Positions 51,476 through 60,157 of a DNA stretch of 64,000 bases are shown here, one piece after another. The notes under the pieces were generated by a model. It saw nothing but the letters and a program-made list of their open reading frames with translations, was not told where the DNA came from and did no database searches. The number at the start of each line of letters is the position of its first letter. The first letter of the stretch is position 1. Position numbers and translations under genes: made by a program. The stretch comes from Alphaproteobacteria bacterium (GTDB taxonomy: Bacteria; Pseudomonadota; Alphaproteobacteria; Micropepsales; Micropepsaceae), in contig JACKLF010000004.1 in NCBI GenBank assembly GCA_024236055.1, positions 132,974 through 196,973 on the forward strand, written 5' to 3'.

Positions 51476-52069
51476 TTACCGGAAACGGGGGCCATTGGCC
51501 CACACGACCAGCGACTTGCGGGTACCCCGCGTGATCGGCGTCACCCGGTGCAGGATATAGGAGGGGAACACGATCGCCGCGCCGCGGATGCGCGGCGCCA
51601 CCTCAAGCTGGCGGCTGGCATAGAATTGCAGGTCGCAGCCGTCATAGTCGGCCGGATCGCTGAGCTGCAGCGACATGGACAGCTTGCGCGGCATGGGACG
51701 CGGACCCAGGTCCATGTGCCAGTCGTAATGGCCGCCTTCTTCGCCGTGATAGATGGTGTACTGGAAATCCTCTGCAAAGCCCTTCAGGTCGAACTGATAG
51801 GCCTGCTTGTTGACCACGCCCATCACCTGGAACACCCGGTCATAGATCCATTTGCTGTCGGGCGTGTTGGCCATCCAGGCATTGCGGGTGATGCGGATCT
51901 TGTCCGCCTCCGCCTGGCTGAAGCCGTCGCTGTGCAGGATCGCCTTTTCGGCCTCCAGCCCGTCGCCATGGGCGATGATCCGGTCCAGTTCCTCGGGCGT
52001 GAAGACATCCTCGACCGCCACGCAGGTGGGATAGGACTCGAGCAGCTCTTGGGACATTTGCTGTGACAT
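51476..52069 (-). CDS. 2-oxoglutarate/Fe(II)-dependent oxygenase
   Basis: 197 residues. The iron facial triad is visible: His and Asp in 'GGHYDWHMDLG' and a distal His in 'FPSYILHRVTPI', with the 2-oxoglutarate Arg in 'TRGTRKSLVVW'. The arrangement resembles prolyl-4-hydroxylase/PKHD-type enzymes. Substrate unknown. Start MSQQMSQELLESYPTC at 52069; Met5 is an alternative. Upstream of and same strand as gpmI, but separated by the duplicated region. Confidence 0.85.
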   Translation of the reverse strand: MSQQMSQELLESYPTCVAVEDVFTPEELDRIIAHGDGLEAEKAILHSDGFSQAEADKIRITRNAWMANTPDSKWIYDRVFQVMGVVNKQAYQFDLKGFAEDFQYTIYHGEEGGHYDWHMDLGPRPMPRKLSMSLQLSDPADYDGCDLQFYASRQLEVAPRIRGAAIVFPSYILHRVTPITRGTRKSLVVWANGPRFR

Positions 52070-52220
52070 TGCGTCTCTTTTTGCGGGGAAGGCGCAGAAT
52101 AGGCCGTGGGCATGGCCGCGTCCATGAGCGCCCCGGACATCCGGGCGGCATTCGCAAGGGCCGGACCGAAAAATGCCGCTTTTGGTGCTATGGTGCCTTG
52201 TCGGGTGACGCGGGCGGGTG

Positions 52221-53483
52221 ATGCGTTTCAGGTCGGTCTTCGGGCGGCATTACGCCCTGGCGGTGGTTGCGGTGATCTTTGCCGCCCTGCTGGCGGCGGC
52301 GGGCCTGCGTTCCACCCCCGGCGTGCTCATGGTGCCCTGGGAAAACGCCTTTGGCTGGTCACGCGGCACCATTTCGCTGGCCGCCGCGACCGGCATCTTC
52401 CTGTTCGGCCTGACCGGTCCCTTCGCCGCCGCCGCCATGCAGCGCTTCGGCGTACGCGCCACGGTGATGGTGGCGCTGGTGATGATGGGCGCCTCCAGCA
52501 TCGCCAGCCTGTTCATGACTGCCTCCTGGCAGCTGGTCCTGACCTGGGGCGTGGTTTCGGGCATCGGCTCGGGCTGCATCACCAATGTCCTGTCCGCCAC
52601 CATCGTCAACCGCTGGTTTGTCACCAACCGGGGGCTGGTGATGGGCCTGTTTGCCGCCTCCACCTCGACCGGCACCCTGATCTTCCTGCCGGTCCTGTCG
52701 GCCATCGCCCAGGACCATGGCTGGCAGCCGGTGGTGCTGTGCGTGGGCGGCGCCATGATGGTGATGCTGCCGGTGGTCTGGCTGCTTTTGCCCGAAAGTC
52801 CCGCCGCCATCGGCATTGCGCCCTTCGGCGCGCGCGATGGTCACCAGCCCGACCCGGTGATGCGCGGCAATCCGCTCAAAACCGCCTTTTCCGCGCTGGG
52901 CGAGGGGCTGAAAAGCCGCGCCTTCCTGCTTCTGGCAGCCACATTTTTCGTCTGCGGCTTCACCACCAACGGGCTGGTGGGCACCCACATGATCGCGCTG
53001 TGCCACGATCACGGCATGGAAGCGGTGGCCGCCGGCGGCCTTTTGGCCATCATGGGACTGTTCGACCTGGTGGGCACCACCGCCTCGGGCTGGCTGACCG
53101 ACCGCATCGATCCTCGCAAGCTGCTGTTCTTCTATTACGGGCTGCGGGGCCTTTCGCTGATCTACCTGCCCTTTGCCGATTTCACCTTTTACGGCCTGTC
53201 GCTGTTCGCGGTCTTCTATGGGCTGGACTGGATCGCCACCGTGCCCCCGACCCTGGCCATCGCCACCCGCACCTTTGGCGCGGCCCGCGCGCCGATCTTC
53301 TTCGGCTGGATCTCGGCCAGCCACCAGGTGGGCGCGGCGGCGGCGGCCTTCTTCGCCGGGGTCAGCCGCACGGCCACCGGCTCCTATCTGGATTCCTTCG
53401 TCGTCGCGGGGCTGGTGGCGGTCGTTGCGGCCTTCCTGGCGCTGTCGATCCGCATCGATCCGGCGCGCCCGGCCCCGGCCTGA
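52221..53483 (+). CDS. MFS transporter
   Basis: About 420 residues with twelve predicted membrane helices. Signature region between helices 2 and 3 ('GLTGPFAAAAMQRFGVRATV') and its counterpart in the second half ('TASGWLTDRIDPRKLLFFYY'). The layout resembles monocarboxylate/oxalate-formate-type MFS carriers; substrate not deducible. GTG at 52218 or ATG at 52221 are both possible. Alone, divergent from the oxygenase gene. Confidence 0.88.
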   Translation: MRFRSVFGRHYALAVVAVIFAALLAAAGLRSTPGVLMVPWENAFGWSRGTISLAAATGIFLFGLTGPFAAAAMQRFGVRATVMVALVMMGASSIASLFMTASWQLVLTWGVVSGIGSGCITNVLSATIVNRWFVTNRGLVMGLFAASTSTGTLIFLPVLSAIAQDHGWQPVVLCVGGAMMVMLPVVWLLLPESPAAIGIAPFGARDGHQPDPVMRGNPLKTAFSALGEGLKSRAFLLLAATFFVCGFTTNGLVGTHMIALCHDHGMEAVAAGGLLAIMGLFDLVGTTASGWLTDRIDPRKLLFFYYGLRGLSLIYLPFADFTFYGLSLFAVFYGLDWIATVPPTLAIATRTFGAARAPIFFGWISASHQVGAAAAAFFAGVSRTATGSYLDSFVVAGLVAVVAAFLALSIRIDPARPAPA

Positions 53484-53616
53484 CCTGCCAGAAAATCCGG
53501 TCAGCAAAATGATCAGCACGGCAGGATGGGCCCGGCAGGAATTGCCGCCGCACCGCTGCATGCCTTCCGAACACTGTTCAACATATTGAAAAGGCAAGTG
53601 TTTTTCTGAGGCCGGC

Positions 53617-53633
53617 CCGGCACGCTTCTGGCA
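53617..53633 (+). promoter_or_regulatory. Sigma-54 promoter of the flgI operon
   Basis: CCGGCACGCTTCTGGCA keeps GGCACG at -24 and GC at -12 with correct spacing; mismatches are C for T before GG and TG for TT. Predicted transcription start about 53644, 23 bases before flgI. Confidence 0.7.
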
Positions 53634-53666
53634 AGGAAACGCGCGAACACAAAGGCAGAAGCCCGA

Positions 53667-54797
53667 ATGCGCGCACCTTCTTATATCGTCCGTATCGCCA
53701 CCTTCGTGCTGGGCGCCGCCCTGATGGCAGCCCCGGCCCCGGTCATGGCCTTTTCCCGGGTCAAGGATCTGGTCGAGGTGCAGGGCATCCGCGACAACAT
53801 GCTGGTCGGCTATGGCCTGGTGGTCGGCCTGAACGGCACCGGCGACAGCCTGAAGAACGCCCCGTTCACCCAGCAGTCGATCCAGGCCATGCTGGAACGG
53901 CTGGGCGTGAACACCCGCGGCGAGGTCATGCAGACCAAGAATGTCGCCGCCGTGATGGTGACCGCCAATCTTCCCGCCTTTGCCGCGCCGGGCACGCGCA
54001 TCGACGTTTCGGTGTCGGCCATGGGCGACGCCAAGAATCTGCAGGGCGGCACCCTTTTGGTGACGCCGCTGTTCGGCGCCGACGGCTCGATCTATGCGCT
54101 GGGCCAGGGCCCCGTGGCGATCGGCGGCTTCTCGGCCCAGGGCCAGGCCTCATCCGTCACGCGCGGCGTGCCCACGGCGGGCCGCATCGCCAACGGCGCC
54201 ATCGTGGAAAAGGACACCGGCTTCAAGCTGGCCAGCCTGTCCTCGCTGAAGCTGTCGCTGCACAATCCCGACCTGACCACCGCGACCCGCATCGCCAAGG
54301 CGGTCAACACCTATCTGGGGTCCGGCGCCGCCCAGGCCACCGACCCGTCCAATGTCCAGCTGACCGTGCCGGCCAACTATCCGGGCGGCGTGATGGCGCT
54401 GCTGACCGATGTCGAGCAGATCAAGGTCGATCCCGACCAGCCCGCCAAGGTCATCATCGATGAAAACAGCGGCGTGATCGTGATGGGTGCGGATGTGCGC
54501 ATCTCCACCGTGGCGATCGCCCAGGGCAACCTGACCATCAAGGTCACCGAGACCCCGCAGGTCAGCCAGCCCACGCCCTTCTCCAACACCGGCACCACCG
54601 TCGCCGTGCCGCGCACCAACATCCAGGTCGATGACAGCCGCGGCAACCGCATGGCGGTGATGCATGACGGCGTGTCGCTGCAGCATCTGGTCGATGGGCT
54701 GAACGCGCTGGGCGTGGGTCCGCGCGACATCATCTCCATCCTGCAGGCGATCAAGGCGGCCGGCGCGCTGCAGGCCGAAATCCAGGTGATCGGCTGA
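53667..54797 (+). CDS. flgI: Flagellar P-ring protein FlgI
   Basis: 376 residues with signal peptide (about 1-29, 'APVMAFS') and the full P-ring pattern: 'VKDLVEVQGIRDNMLVGYGL', 'GLNGTGDSLKNAPFTQQSIQ', 'MVTANLPAFAAPGTRIDVSV', 'GVIVMGADVRISTVAIAQGN' and the C-terminal 'LQHLVDGLNALGVGPRDIIS'. It forms the periplasmic ring around the rod and needs FlgA. First gene of a three-gene operon; its last base pair is shared with the next ATG. Confidence 0.97.
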   Translation: MRAPSYIVRIATFVLGAALMAAPAPVMAFSRVKDLVEVQGIRDNMLVGYGLVVGLNGTGDSLKNAPFTQQSIQAMLERLGVNTRGEVMQTKNVAAVMVTANLPAFAAPGTRIDVSVSAMGDAKNLQGGTLLVTPLFGADGSIYALGQGPVAIGGFSAQGQASSVTRGVPTAGRIANGAIVEKDTGFKLASLSSLKLSLHNPDLTTATRIAKAVNTYLGSGAAQATDPSNVQLTVPANYPGGVMALLTDVEQIKVDPDQPAKVIIDENSGVIVMGADVRISTVAIAQGNLTIKVTETPQVSQPTPFSNTGTTVAVPRTNIQVDDSRGNRMAVMHDGVSLQHLVDGLNALGVGPRDIISILQAIKAAGALQAEIQVIG

Positions 54798-55108
54798 TGG
54801 ACGCGAGCATCGCAAGCACCGCCTTCCTGGCCCAGCAGGCGCCCGGCGCCCCGCCCGCCCCCACGGCGAACGCGGCCAAGGCGGCCCATGCCGCCAAGGA
54901 GTATGAAGGCATCTTCATCGCCCAGCTTCTGGGCAGCATGTTCCAGGGCATCAAGACCGACGGCATGTTCGGCGGCGGCCAGGGCGAGGAAATGTTCCGC
55001 TCGCTGCTGGTCGACCAGTATGCCAAGGGCATCACCGACCAGGGCGGCTTCGGCCTGGCGGCGCATATGCAGGCCGAGCTGCTTCAGCATCAGCAGGTGG
55101 CGCAATGA
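54797..55108 (+). CDS. Rod-binding protein (FlgJ N-terminal type, CheL-like)
   Basis: 103 residues matching only the rod-binding N-terminal domain of FlgJ: 'AAKEYEGIFIAQLLGSMFQG' and 'GGGQGEEMFRSLLVDQYAKG', with 'GFGLAAHMQAELL'. No muramidase domain, as in Caulobacter CheL, which occupies the same place after flgI. It caps the growing rod. Overlaps flgI by one base and the next gene by four. Confidence 0.88.
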   Translation: MDASIASTAFLAQQAPGAPPAPTANAAKAAHAAKEYEGIFIAQLLGSMFQGIKTDGMFGGGQGEEMFRSLLVDQYAKGITDQGGFGLAAHMQAELLQHQQVAQ

Positions 55109-55533
55109 GCGACATTCAGGACCAGCCGAAAATCGAACGGCTGATTTCCATGGCCGAGCGGCTGGTTGCCGTTCTGGAAAGCGACATCGCCGCGCTGAAG
55201 GCCGGCGACGTTTCGGCGCTGCGCACCAACGATCCCGAAGTGCAGAAACTGACCGCGCTTTACGGGCGCGAGGCGCAGGGCTTCGATCCGCGCATTGCCC
55301 AGTCCGCGCCGCTGGACCTGCGCACCCGCTTCATGACCATCACCGCCAGGTTCCGCGAGGTCCTGCAGTTGCATGGCCGTCTTCTGGCGCGGGTGAAGAA
55401 TGCCAGCGAAGGCATGATCCGCGCCATCGCCGATGAAGTGCAGCGCATGAACGCGCCGACCCGCACCTATGGCCCGCGCCCCGGCCAGCAGCCGCCGTCG
55501 GCCGGCGCGATGGTGTTCAACACGGTCATTTAA
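55105..55533 (+). CDS. Flagellar FlgN/FlbY-like protein
   Basis: 142 residues, helical: 'ISMAERLVAVLESDIAALKA' and 'RFREVLQLHGRLLARVKNAS' resemble FlgN-type helices, with a conserved-looking tail 'NAPTRTYGPRPGQQPP'. In Caulobacter the third gene of the flgI operon is flbY, and this is its positional counterpart. A chaperone role for hook-associated proteins is an inference from the FlgN resemblance. Confidence 0.65.
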   Translation: MSDIQDQPKIERLISMAERLVAVLESDIAALKAGDVSALRTNDPEVQKLTALYGREAQGFDPRIAQSAPLDLRTRFMTITARFREVLQLHGRLLARVKNASEGMIRAIADEVQRMNAPTRTYGPRPGQQPPSAGAMVFNTVI

Positions 55534-55538
55534 TCGAA

Positions 55539-55624
55539 CCCCCTCTGTCGCAACTCGGTCTGCCTGAAGGCAGACCCATCGTTGCGACATCTCCCCCTTT
55601 CAGGCGCTTCGCGCCAAAGGGGGA
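55539..55624 (+). repeat. CCCCCTC dispersed repeat, copy D
   Basis: CCCCCTCTGTCGCAACTCGG, an inner hairpin (CTGCCTGAAGGCAG), CCCATCGTTGCGACATCTCC, then the hairpin CCCCCTTT/AAAGGGGG around CAGGCGCTTCGCGCC. Lies between convergent genes and could also act as a terminator-like structure. Confidence 0.85.
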
Positions 55625-55662
55625 GCGATCCTGTGCGCGCTGCCGATAGAAGGGGATGGGGC

Positions 55663-58518
55663 CTAGGCCAGCGCGCCCAGCAGGCTGGCCAGGCTGCCGC
55701 CGCTCGATCCGCCGCTGTTGATAATCTGCTGAATATTGGCGACGGCATTGCCGGGATCGGTGTTCATCAGCCCCAGCGCGACATTGTAGCTGGCCAGTTG
55801 CGAGGTGGTGTAGGCGCTGGCCGTGCCGCTGGTGTTGCCGGTATGGCCCGTTGTCGTGGGCTTGGGCGTGTTGGTGGTCTGATAGGTGCTCTGGATCGAG
55901 GACAGCACGGTCAGAAGCTGGGAGCGCGCCAGATCGGCGCCCATCTTGGTGGAGATGTCCATCGTGCCGTGAAAGCCCAGTCCATAGGTGGGCGTGATGT
56001 CCGACGATGTGCTGGTCGTGGTGCTGCTGCCATCCTTGGCGGGCGCGGTCAGCACGCCGGCCGGAATGCCCAGCCGCGACAGGGCGTCGAAATCGCCCGG
56101 GCCCGCCACCAGGTTGATGGTGTAGCCGGCATTGACCTGCAGCTTCAGGTTCGAGGAACCGCCGGTATAGTTGATCGACGCCTTGCCGACCTGGCCAAGC
56201 TGGCTGTTGATCTTGGTCACCAGCGAATCGAAGGTCTCGCCCTGGTCGATGGTGATGGTGGCGGTGCGCGCCGCGGTCCCCTGAATCTGTATCTGGAACG
56301 ACGTGCCCGCGCGCAGCGTGGTCTGGGTGGTCAGGTCGACCGACTGGTTGATGTTGATCGAGCCGCGCGGCAGGCCCAGCGCGTCCAGCACGCTGGAGCC
56401 ATTCGGATCGATGGCAATGCCCGAACCGGTCGAAATGCCGTCCTGGCCGCCATACTGGCGCGTCCAGCCGATGGAGCCGTCGGCATTGATCGCGGTGGCG
56501 AAGGCGTTGGTGGTGTTGTCGATGTTGCGGGTCTGGCCGGCGAATGTGCCCTTGGTCGAACCCGCCATGTAGATGGTGCCGTCGCTCGCCACGCTCAGCG
56601 CGCCGCCCTGGTCGGTGCCGGCGGTGCCGACATAGGTGACATGGTCGGCGCTGACGCTGGCGCCATTGTCGGACAGCGCGAAGACAAATGAGTCCACGCC
56701 GCCCGATGCGGCATTGGCGATGGTGGCCGCGCCGCCCGCCGTCAGGTTCTGGTTGGTCGTGGTGCCCGAGACATAGACCTGGCCGTTCGACACCGCCAGC
56801 CCGCCGATCGCGCCCGCCGCCGACAGGTCGCCCAGGTCCTGGGTCCAGACCGGCGCGCTGGTGATGTCGCCGCCGGCATATTTGGCCACGATGGCATGGC
56901 CATCCTGCATGCTGGCGACATAAAGGCTGCCGTCGCTGCCGGTGGCGGTGGCGGCGACCGAGTCGTTGCCGGTGGTGCCGAACTGGTTTTCGGCCAGAAG
57001 ATTGCCCTTGGAATCATACTTGGCCAGGAAGGCGTCGGCCTTGCCCGAACCGGTCTGGCCCGCGCCGATCACCCCGCCGGACACCGAGCCGCCGATATAG
57101 ATATTGCCGCTGGCATCGACGCTGACGGTGTTGGACTGGTTGGTGGCCAGGGTCTGGATCTGCTTGATCCAGCTTTGCTCGCCATCGGCATTGTAGCGCG
57201 CGACGAAGGAATCGTTGTTGCCGTCGGCGACCGATGTCGTGGTCAGGTCGGCGGTCGAGCTGCCGGTCACCACCACGCCGCCGCTGGGGTCCAGCGCCAG
57301 GCCATAGCCGTTGGCGGTGCCCGCGCTGCCCAGCAGCTTCTGCCACACCACATTGCCGGCCGAATCGTATTTGGTCAGATAGGCGTCCTGGCTGCCCTGG
57401 TTGATCTGGTTGCCGAAGTCGCCGCTGGCATTGCCCACGACATAGATATTGCCGCTGGCATCGACCACGCTGGCCGCCGCGCTGGTGATGCCGCTGCTGG
57501 CCTGCTGGTTGACCGAGAAGGTGCTGGACGGCGTGCCCGACAGGCCGGAAATCTTGGTCAGGCGGCCGGTCTGGTCGGCGGCCGACGTCGTGGTGGCCGA
57601 TGTCGCCGAATTGGTCACGGTCTGGGTTTCGGTGGCGGTGCCCGAATTGCCGACCATGTAGAGCGAGGGCGTGGCGGTGGCCGAAAGCGAAACCTGTTCC
57701 ACCCCGCCCGGCGTGATCTGCATGCCATAGGTGGCGTTGGCCGAGCTGGTCGCCGTGTCGCCCGTCACCGTCTTCTGGAAGCGGGTGGAAAAGCCGTTCG
57801 CCGCAAGCTGGCCGTTGATATAGGAGATGATGTTGGTCAGGTTCAGCGGACCGGAAATCTGGCTGAAGTCGATCGCCACATTGGTGGTGACGCCACCCTT
57901 CTTGATCCCGATGGTGAAACTGTCGGACGCCGAAACCCCCGGCAGCGGATCGTCGATATGGGCGTTGGTGACGAACTTCTTGGTCTGATAGGTGAAGTCG
58001 CTGAAGGGGATCGAGGCGGTCGACGTCACCTGGTCCGACGGCTTGGCCGCCTGCAGGTTGAAATTGTTGAACGTCGTGGACGCCAGGTATTTCTGCACCT
58101 GGGCCAGGCCGTCCTGGAAGCGCGTGTTCAGGCCCGCAAGCTGGCCGCTGGTGGCGGTGGAGCGCTGGCCCATCTTGGCCAGATAGGCCAGCGTGTTCAG
58201 CGCGCTGTAGAGGGCAAAGAGCTTCTGGTTGTCCTGCTCCATCTTGGTGTCGGCGGTCGCGCCCGCGCTGAGCGGCACCTTGGACGTATCGAGAAAATCG
58301 GTGGTGGAAAGAACCTGCGCGTCCTGGTGCGCGTCATTGGTGTTGGGCGTGTTCCAGGGCGGATTGTCGTTGGCGGTCGCGCCGTTCTTCTGCGCGGCGG
58401 CGAATGCGGCAGCGCGCGCGGTGCCCGCCGCGATGGCGGTCGGCGACGAGGCCAGCTGGGACTGGTAAAATCCCAGCAGCGTGGAGGCGTCCAAACCGGA
58501 AATGCCAATGCCCGACAT
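55663..58518 (-). CDS. FlaEY-like flagellar-locus protein with SBBP beta-propeller repeats
   Basis: 951 residues. N-terminal about 200 residues resemble a flagellar axial-type region with helices ('NQKLFALYSALNTLAYLAKM'); about 340-720 is a chain of SBBP/propeller repeats ('DASGNIYVVGNASGDFGNQI', 'DAYLTKYDSAGNVVWQKLLG', 'VDASGNIYIGGSVSGG'). Next comes a flagellin hook-IN-like motif ('TATITIDQGETFDSLVTKIN', about 765-785) and a helical C-terminus. No signal peptide. Order and divergence from a FlbA-like gene match Caulobacter flaEY-flbA. Export by the flagellar apparatus is inferred. Confidence 0.72.
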   Translation of the reverse strand: MSGIGISGLDASTLLGFYQSQLASSPTAIAAGTARAAAFAAAQKNGATANDNPPWNTPNTNDAHQDAQVLSTTDFLDTSKVPLSAGATADTKMEQDNQKLFALYSALNTLAYLAKMGQRSTATSGQLAGLNTRFQDGLAQVQKYLASTTFNNFNLQAAKPSDQVTSTASIPFSDFTYQTKKFVTNAHIDDPLPGVSASDSFTIGIKKGGVTTNVAIDFSQISGPLNLTNIISYINGQLAANGFSTRFQKTVTGDTATSSANATYGMQITPGGVEQVSLSATATPSLYMVGNSGTATETQTVTNSATSATTTSAADQTGRLTKISGLSGTPSSTFSVNQQASSGITSAAASVVDASGNIYVVGNASGDFGNQINQGSQDAYLTKYDSAGNVVWQKLLGSAGTANGYGLALDPSGGVVVTGSSTADLTTTSVADGNNDSFVARYNADGEQSWIKQIQTLATNQSNTVSVDASGNIYIGGSVSGGVIGAGQTGSGKADAFLAKYDSKGNLLAENQFGTTGNDSVAATATGSDGSLYVASMQDGHAIVAKYAGGDITSAPVWTQDLGDLSAAGAIGGLAVSNGQVYVSGTTTNQNLTAGGAATIANAASGGVDSFVFALSDNGASVSADHVTYVGTAGTDQGGALSVASDGTIYMAGSTKGTFAGQTRNIDNTTNAFATAINADGSIGWTRQYGGQDGISTGSGIAIDPNGSSVLDALGLPRGSININQSVDLTTQTTLRAGTSFQIQIQGTAARTATITIDQGETFDSLVTKINSQLGQVGKASINYTGGSSNLKLQVNAGYTINLVAGPGDFDALSRLGIPAGVLTAPAKDGSSTTTSTSSDITPTYGLGFHGTMDISTKMGADLARSQLLTVLSSIQSTYQTTNTPKPTTTGHTGNTSGTASAYTTSQLASYNVALGLMNTDPGNAVANIQQIINSGGSSGGSLASLLGALA

Positions 58519-58574
58519 GCGCAGACATTCGCATTTTGTGCGTTAAGGGGATGCTAAGACCCGGCAAAACAGCC

Positions 58575-58589
58575 TTAACGCAGGCTTAA
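58575..58589. promoter_or_regulatory. CtrA-type box in the FlaEY/FlbA divergent promoter
   Basis: TTAACGCAGGCTTAA, an exact TTAA-N7-TTAA sharing the spacer core GCAGGC with the pilin-gene box at 8816. It lies in a 96-base divergent region, 26 bases before the rightward ATG. Confidence 0.75.
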
Positions 58590-58614
58590 TCGAATTGGCG
58601 CAATTATCGCCATC

Positions 58615-60117
58615 ATGCCAAGCGCCGCCTATGCCAAAGGTCTGAAACTCTCCGCCCAGGGCCGCCACCTGGAAGCCATCAACCAGTATGAGCAGGCGCT
58701 GGCCGCCGACCCGCAGGACACCGGCGTTCTGTTCGCCCTTGGCAATACCGCGGGCGCGCTGGGCATGGCCGGCCCCGCCGAACAGTTTTTCCGCCAGGTC
58801 CTGGCGCTGGACCCCGCCCGGCTGGAAGCGACGGTCAACCTGGCCAACCTGATGCGCGCGAACGGCCAGTTCGAGGCCGCCATCGCCCTGCTGCAACCCG
58901 CGCTGGCGCGCAATCCGGACAGTCCCGAGCTGAACCTGACCCTGGGTTCGGCCTTCCGCGAGATGGGCGACAACAGCGCCGCCGAAACCCTGTACATGGC
59001 CGCGCTCAAGGCCCGGCCCAACTATGCCCCGGCCCTGTCCAACCTGGCCGACCTGTTGTGCGACGCCGGCGAATGGGAAGAGGCCCGCTCGCTGTATGAC
59101 AGCGCCATCCGCAACGATCCCAGGAATTCCCAGGCCCGCGTGAACCGGGCCGTGCTGCATCTTCTGGCGGGCGCGCTGAAGGATGGCTGGCGCGACTATG
59201 CCGCGCGCATCGACATTCCCGGCAAGGTTCCGGCCGCTGATCTGAACATCGCGCCCTGGACCGGCGACTCCTTGCGCAAGAAACGCCTTCTGGTGCGCGC
59301 CGAACAGGGTGTGGGCGACCAGATCCTGTTCGCCAGCGTCATCCCCGACCTTTGCGCGCGCGCCACCGGCGAAGGCGGCAGCCTGGTGCTGGAATGCGAG
59401 CCGCGGCTGGCCAGCCTGTTCGCCCGCTCTTTTCCCGGCGTTTGCGTGCGCCCCGCCCAGATCGCAAGCGTCGACGGCGCACCGCGCGCCGACTATGACT
59501 GGGTCAAGGGCGCGGGCGGCATCAATGCCTGGACGCTGATGGGCACCCTGCCCCGCTATCTGCGTCCCAGCCTGGACCGTTTCCCCCGCCCGCACACCTT
59601 CCTGACGCCCGACGCGCTGGAAGCGGCGCGCTGGGAACACCAGCTTGGCCCCGGCCGCACCGTGGGCATCTGCTGGCGCAGCGGCAAGTCGGGCGGCCAT
59701 CGCAGCGTGCAATATGCGCCGCTGGCCGAATGGGGCGCCTTCCTGCACGGGCTGGGCGATCGCACCATTGTCAGCGTCCAGTATGACGCCACGCCCGAAG
59801 AGATCGCCGAACTGGAAAAAATCAGCGGCCGCACGATCCTGGTACCGCAAGGCATCGACCAGAAGAACGAACTGGACCGCACCGCCGCCCTGCTGTCGGT
59901 GCTGGACGCGGTTGTCAGCGCGCCCACGGCTGTGTCGTGGCTGTCGGCGGGCGTGGGCACGCCCACCTGGAAAGTGCTGTACGACACGAGCTGGACCGCG
60001 CTGGGCGAGAATTTCGAGCCCTTTGCCCCGGCCTGCAAGCTGGCCATGCCAAAGCAGCGCGGTGACTGGGCCCAGGCCTTTGCCGGGGTCACGCGAGCGT
60101 TGGCCCAGACCCTCTGA
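58615..60117 (+). CDS. FlbA-like TPR protein with glycosyltransferase-like C-terminus
   Basis: 500 residues: five or so TPRs in the first 190 ('AINQYEQALAADPQDTGVLF', 'AETLYMAALKARPNYAPALS'), then a C-terminal half with a GT41/GT9-like look ('LLVRAEQGVGDQILFASVIP', 'TVGICWRSGKSGGHRSVQYA', 'VSAPTAVSWLSAGVGTPTWK'). Caulobacter FlbA has the same architecture and place and is needed for flagellin modification or expression. A direct glycosyltransferase activity is possible but unproven. Confidence 0.78.
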   Translation: MPSAAYAKGLKLSAQGRHLEAINQYEQALAADPQDTGVLFALGNTAGALGMAGPAEQFFRQVLALDPARLEATVNLANLMRANGQFEAAIALLQPALARNPDSPELNLTLGSAFREMGDNSAAETLYMAALKARPNYAPALSNLADLLCDAGEWEEARSLYDSAIRNDPRNSQARVNRAVLHLLAGALKDGWRDYAARIDIPGKVPAADLNIAPWTGDSLRKKRLLVRAEQGVGDQILFASVIPDLCARATGEGGSLVLECEPRLASLFARSFPGVCVRPAQIASVDGAPRADYDWVKGAGGINAWTLMGTLPRYLRPSLDRFPRPHTFLTPDALEAARWEHQLGPGRTVGICWRSGKSGGHRSVQYAPLAEWGAFLHGLGDRTIVSVQYDATPEEIAELEKISGRTILVPQGIDQKNELDRTAALLSVLDAVVSAPTAVSWLSAGVGTPTWKVLYDTSWTALGENFEPFAPACKLAMPKQRGDWAQAFAGVTRALAQTL

Positions 60118-60157
60118 ACGAGCCTCTCTGAAATAAATACGATCCGAGAGATTGTGC

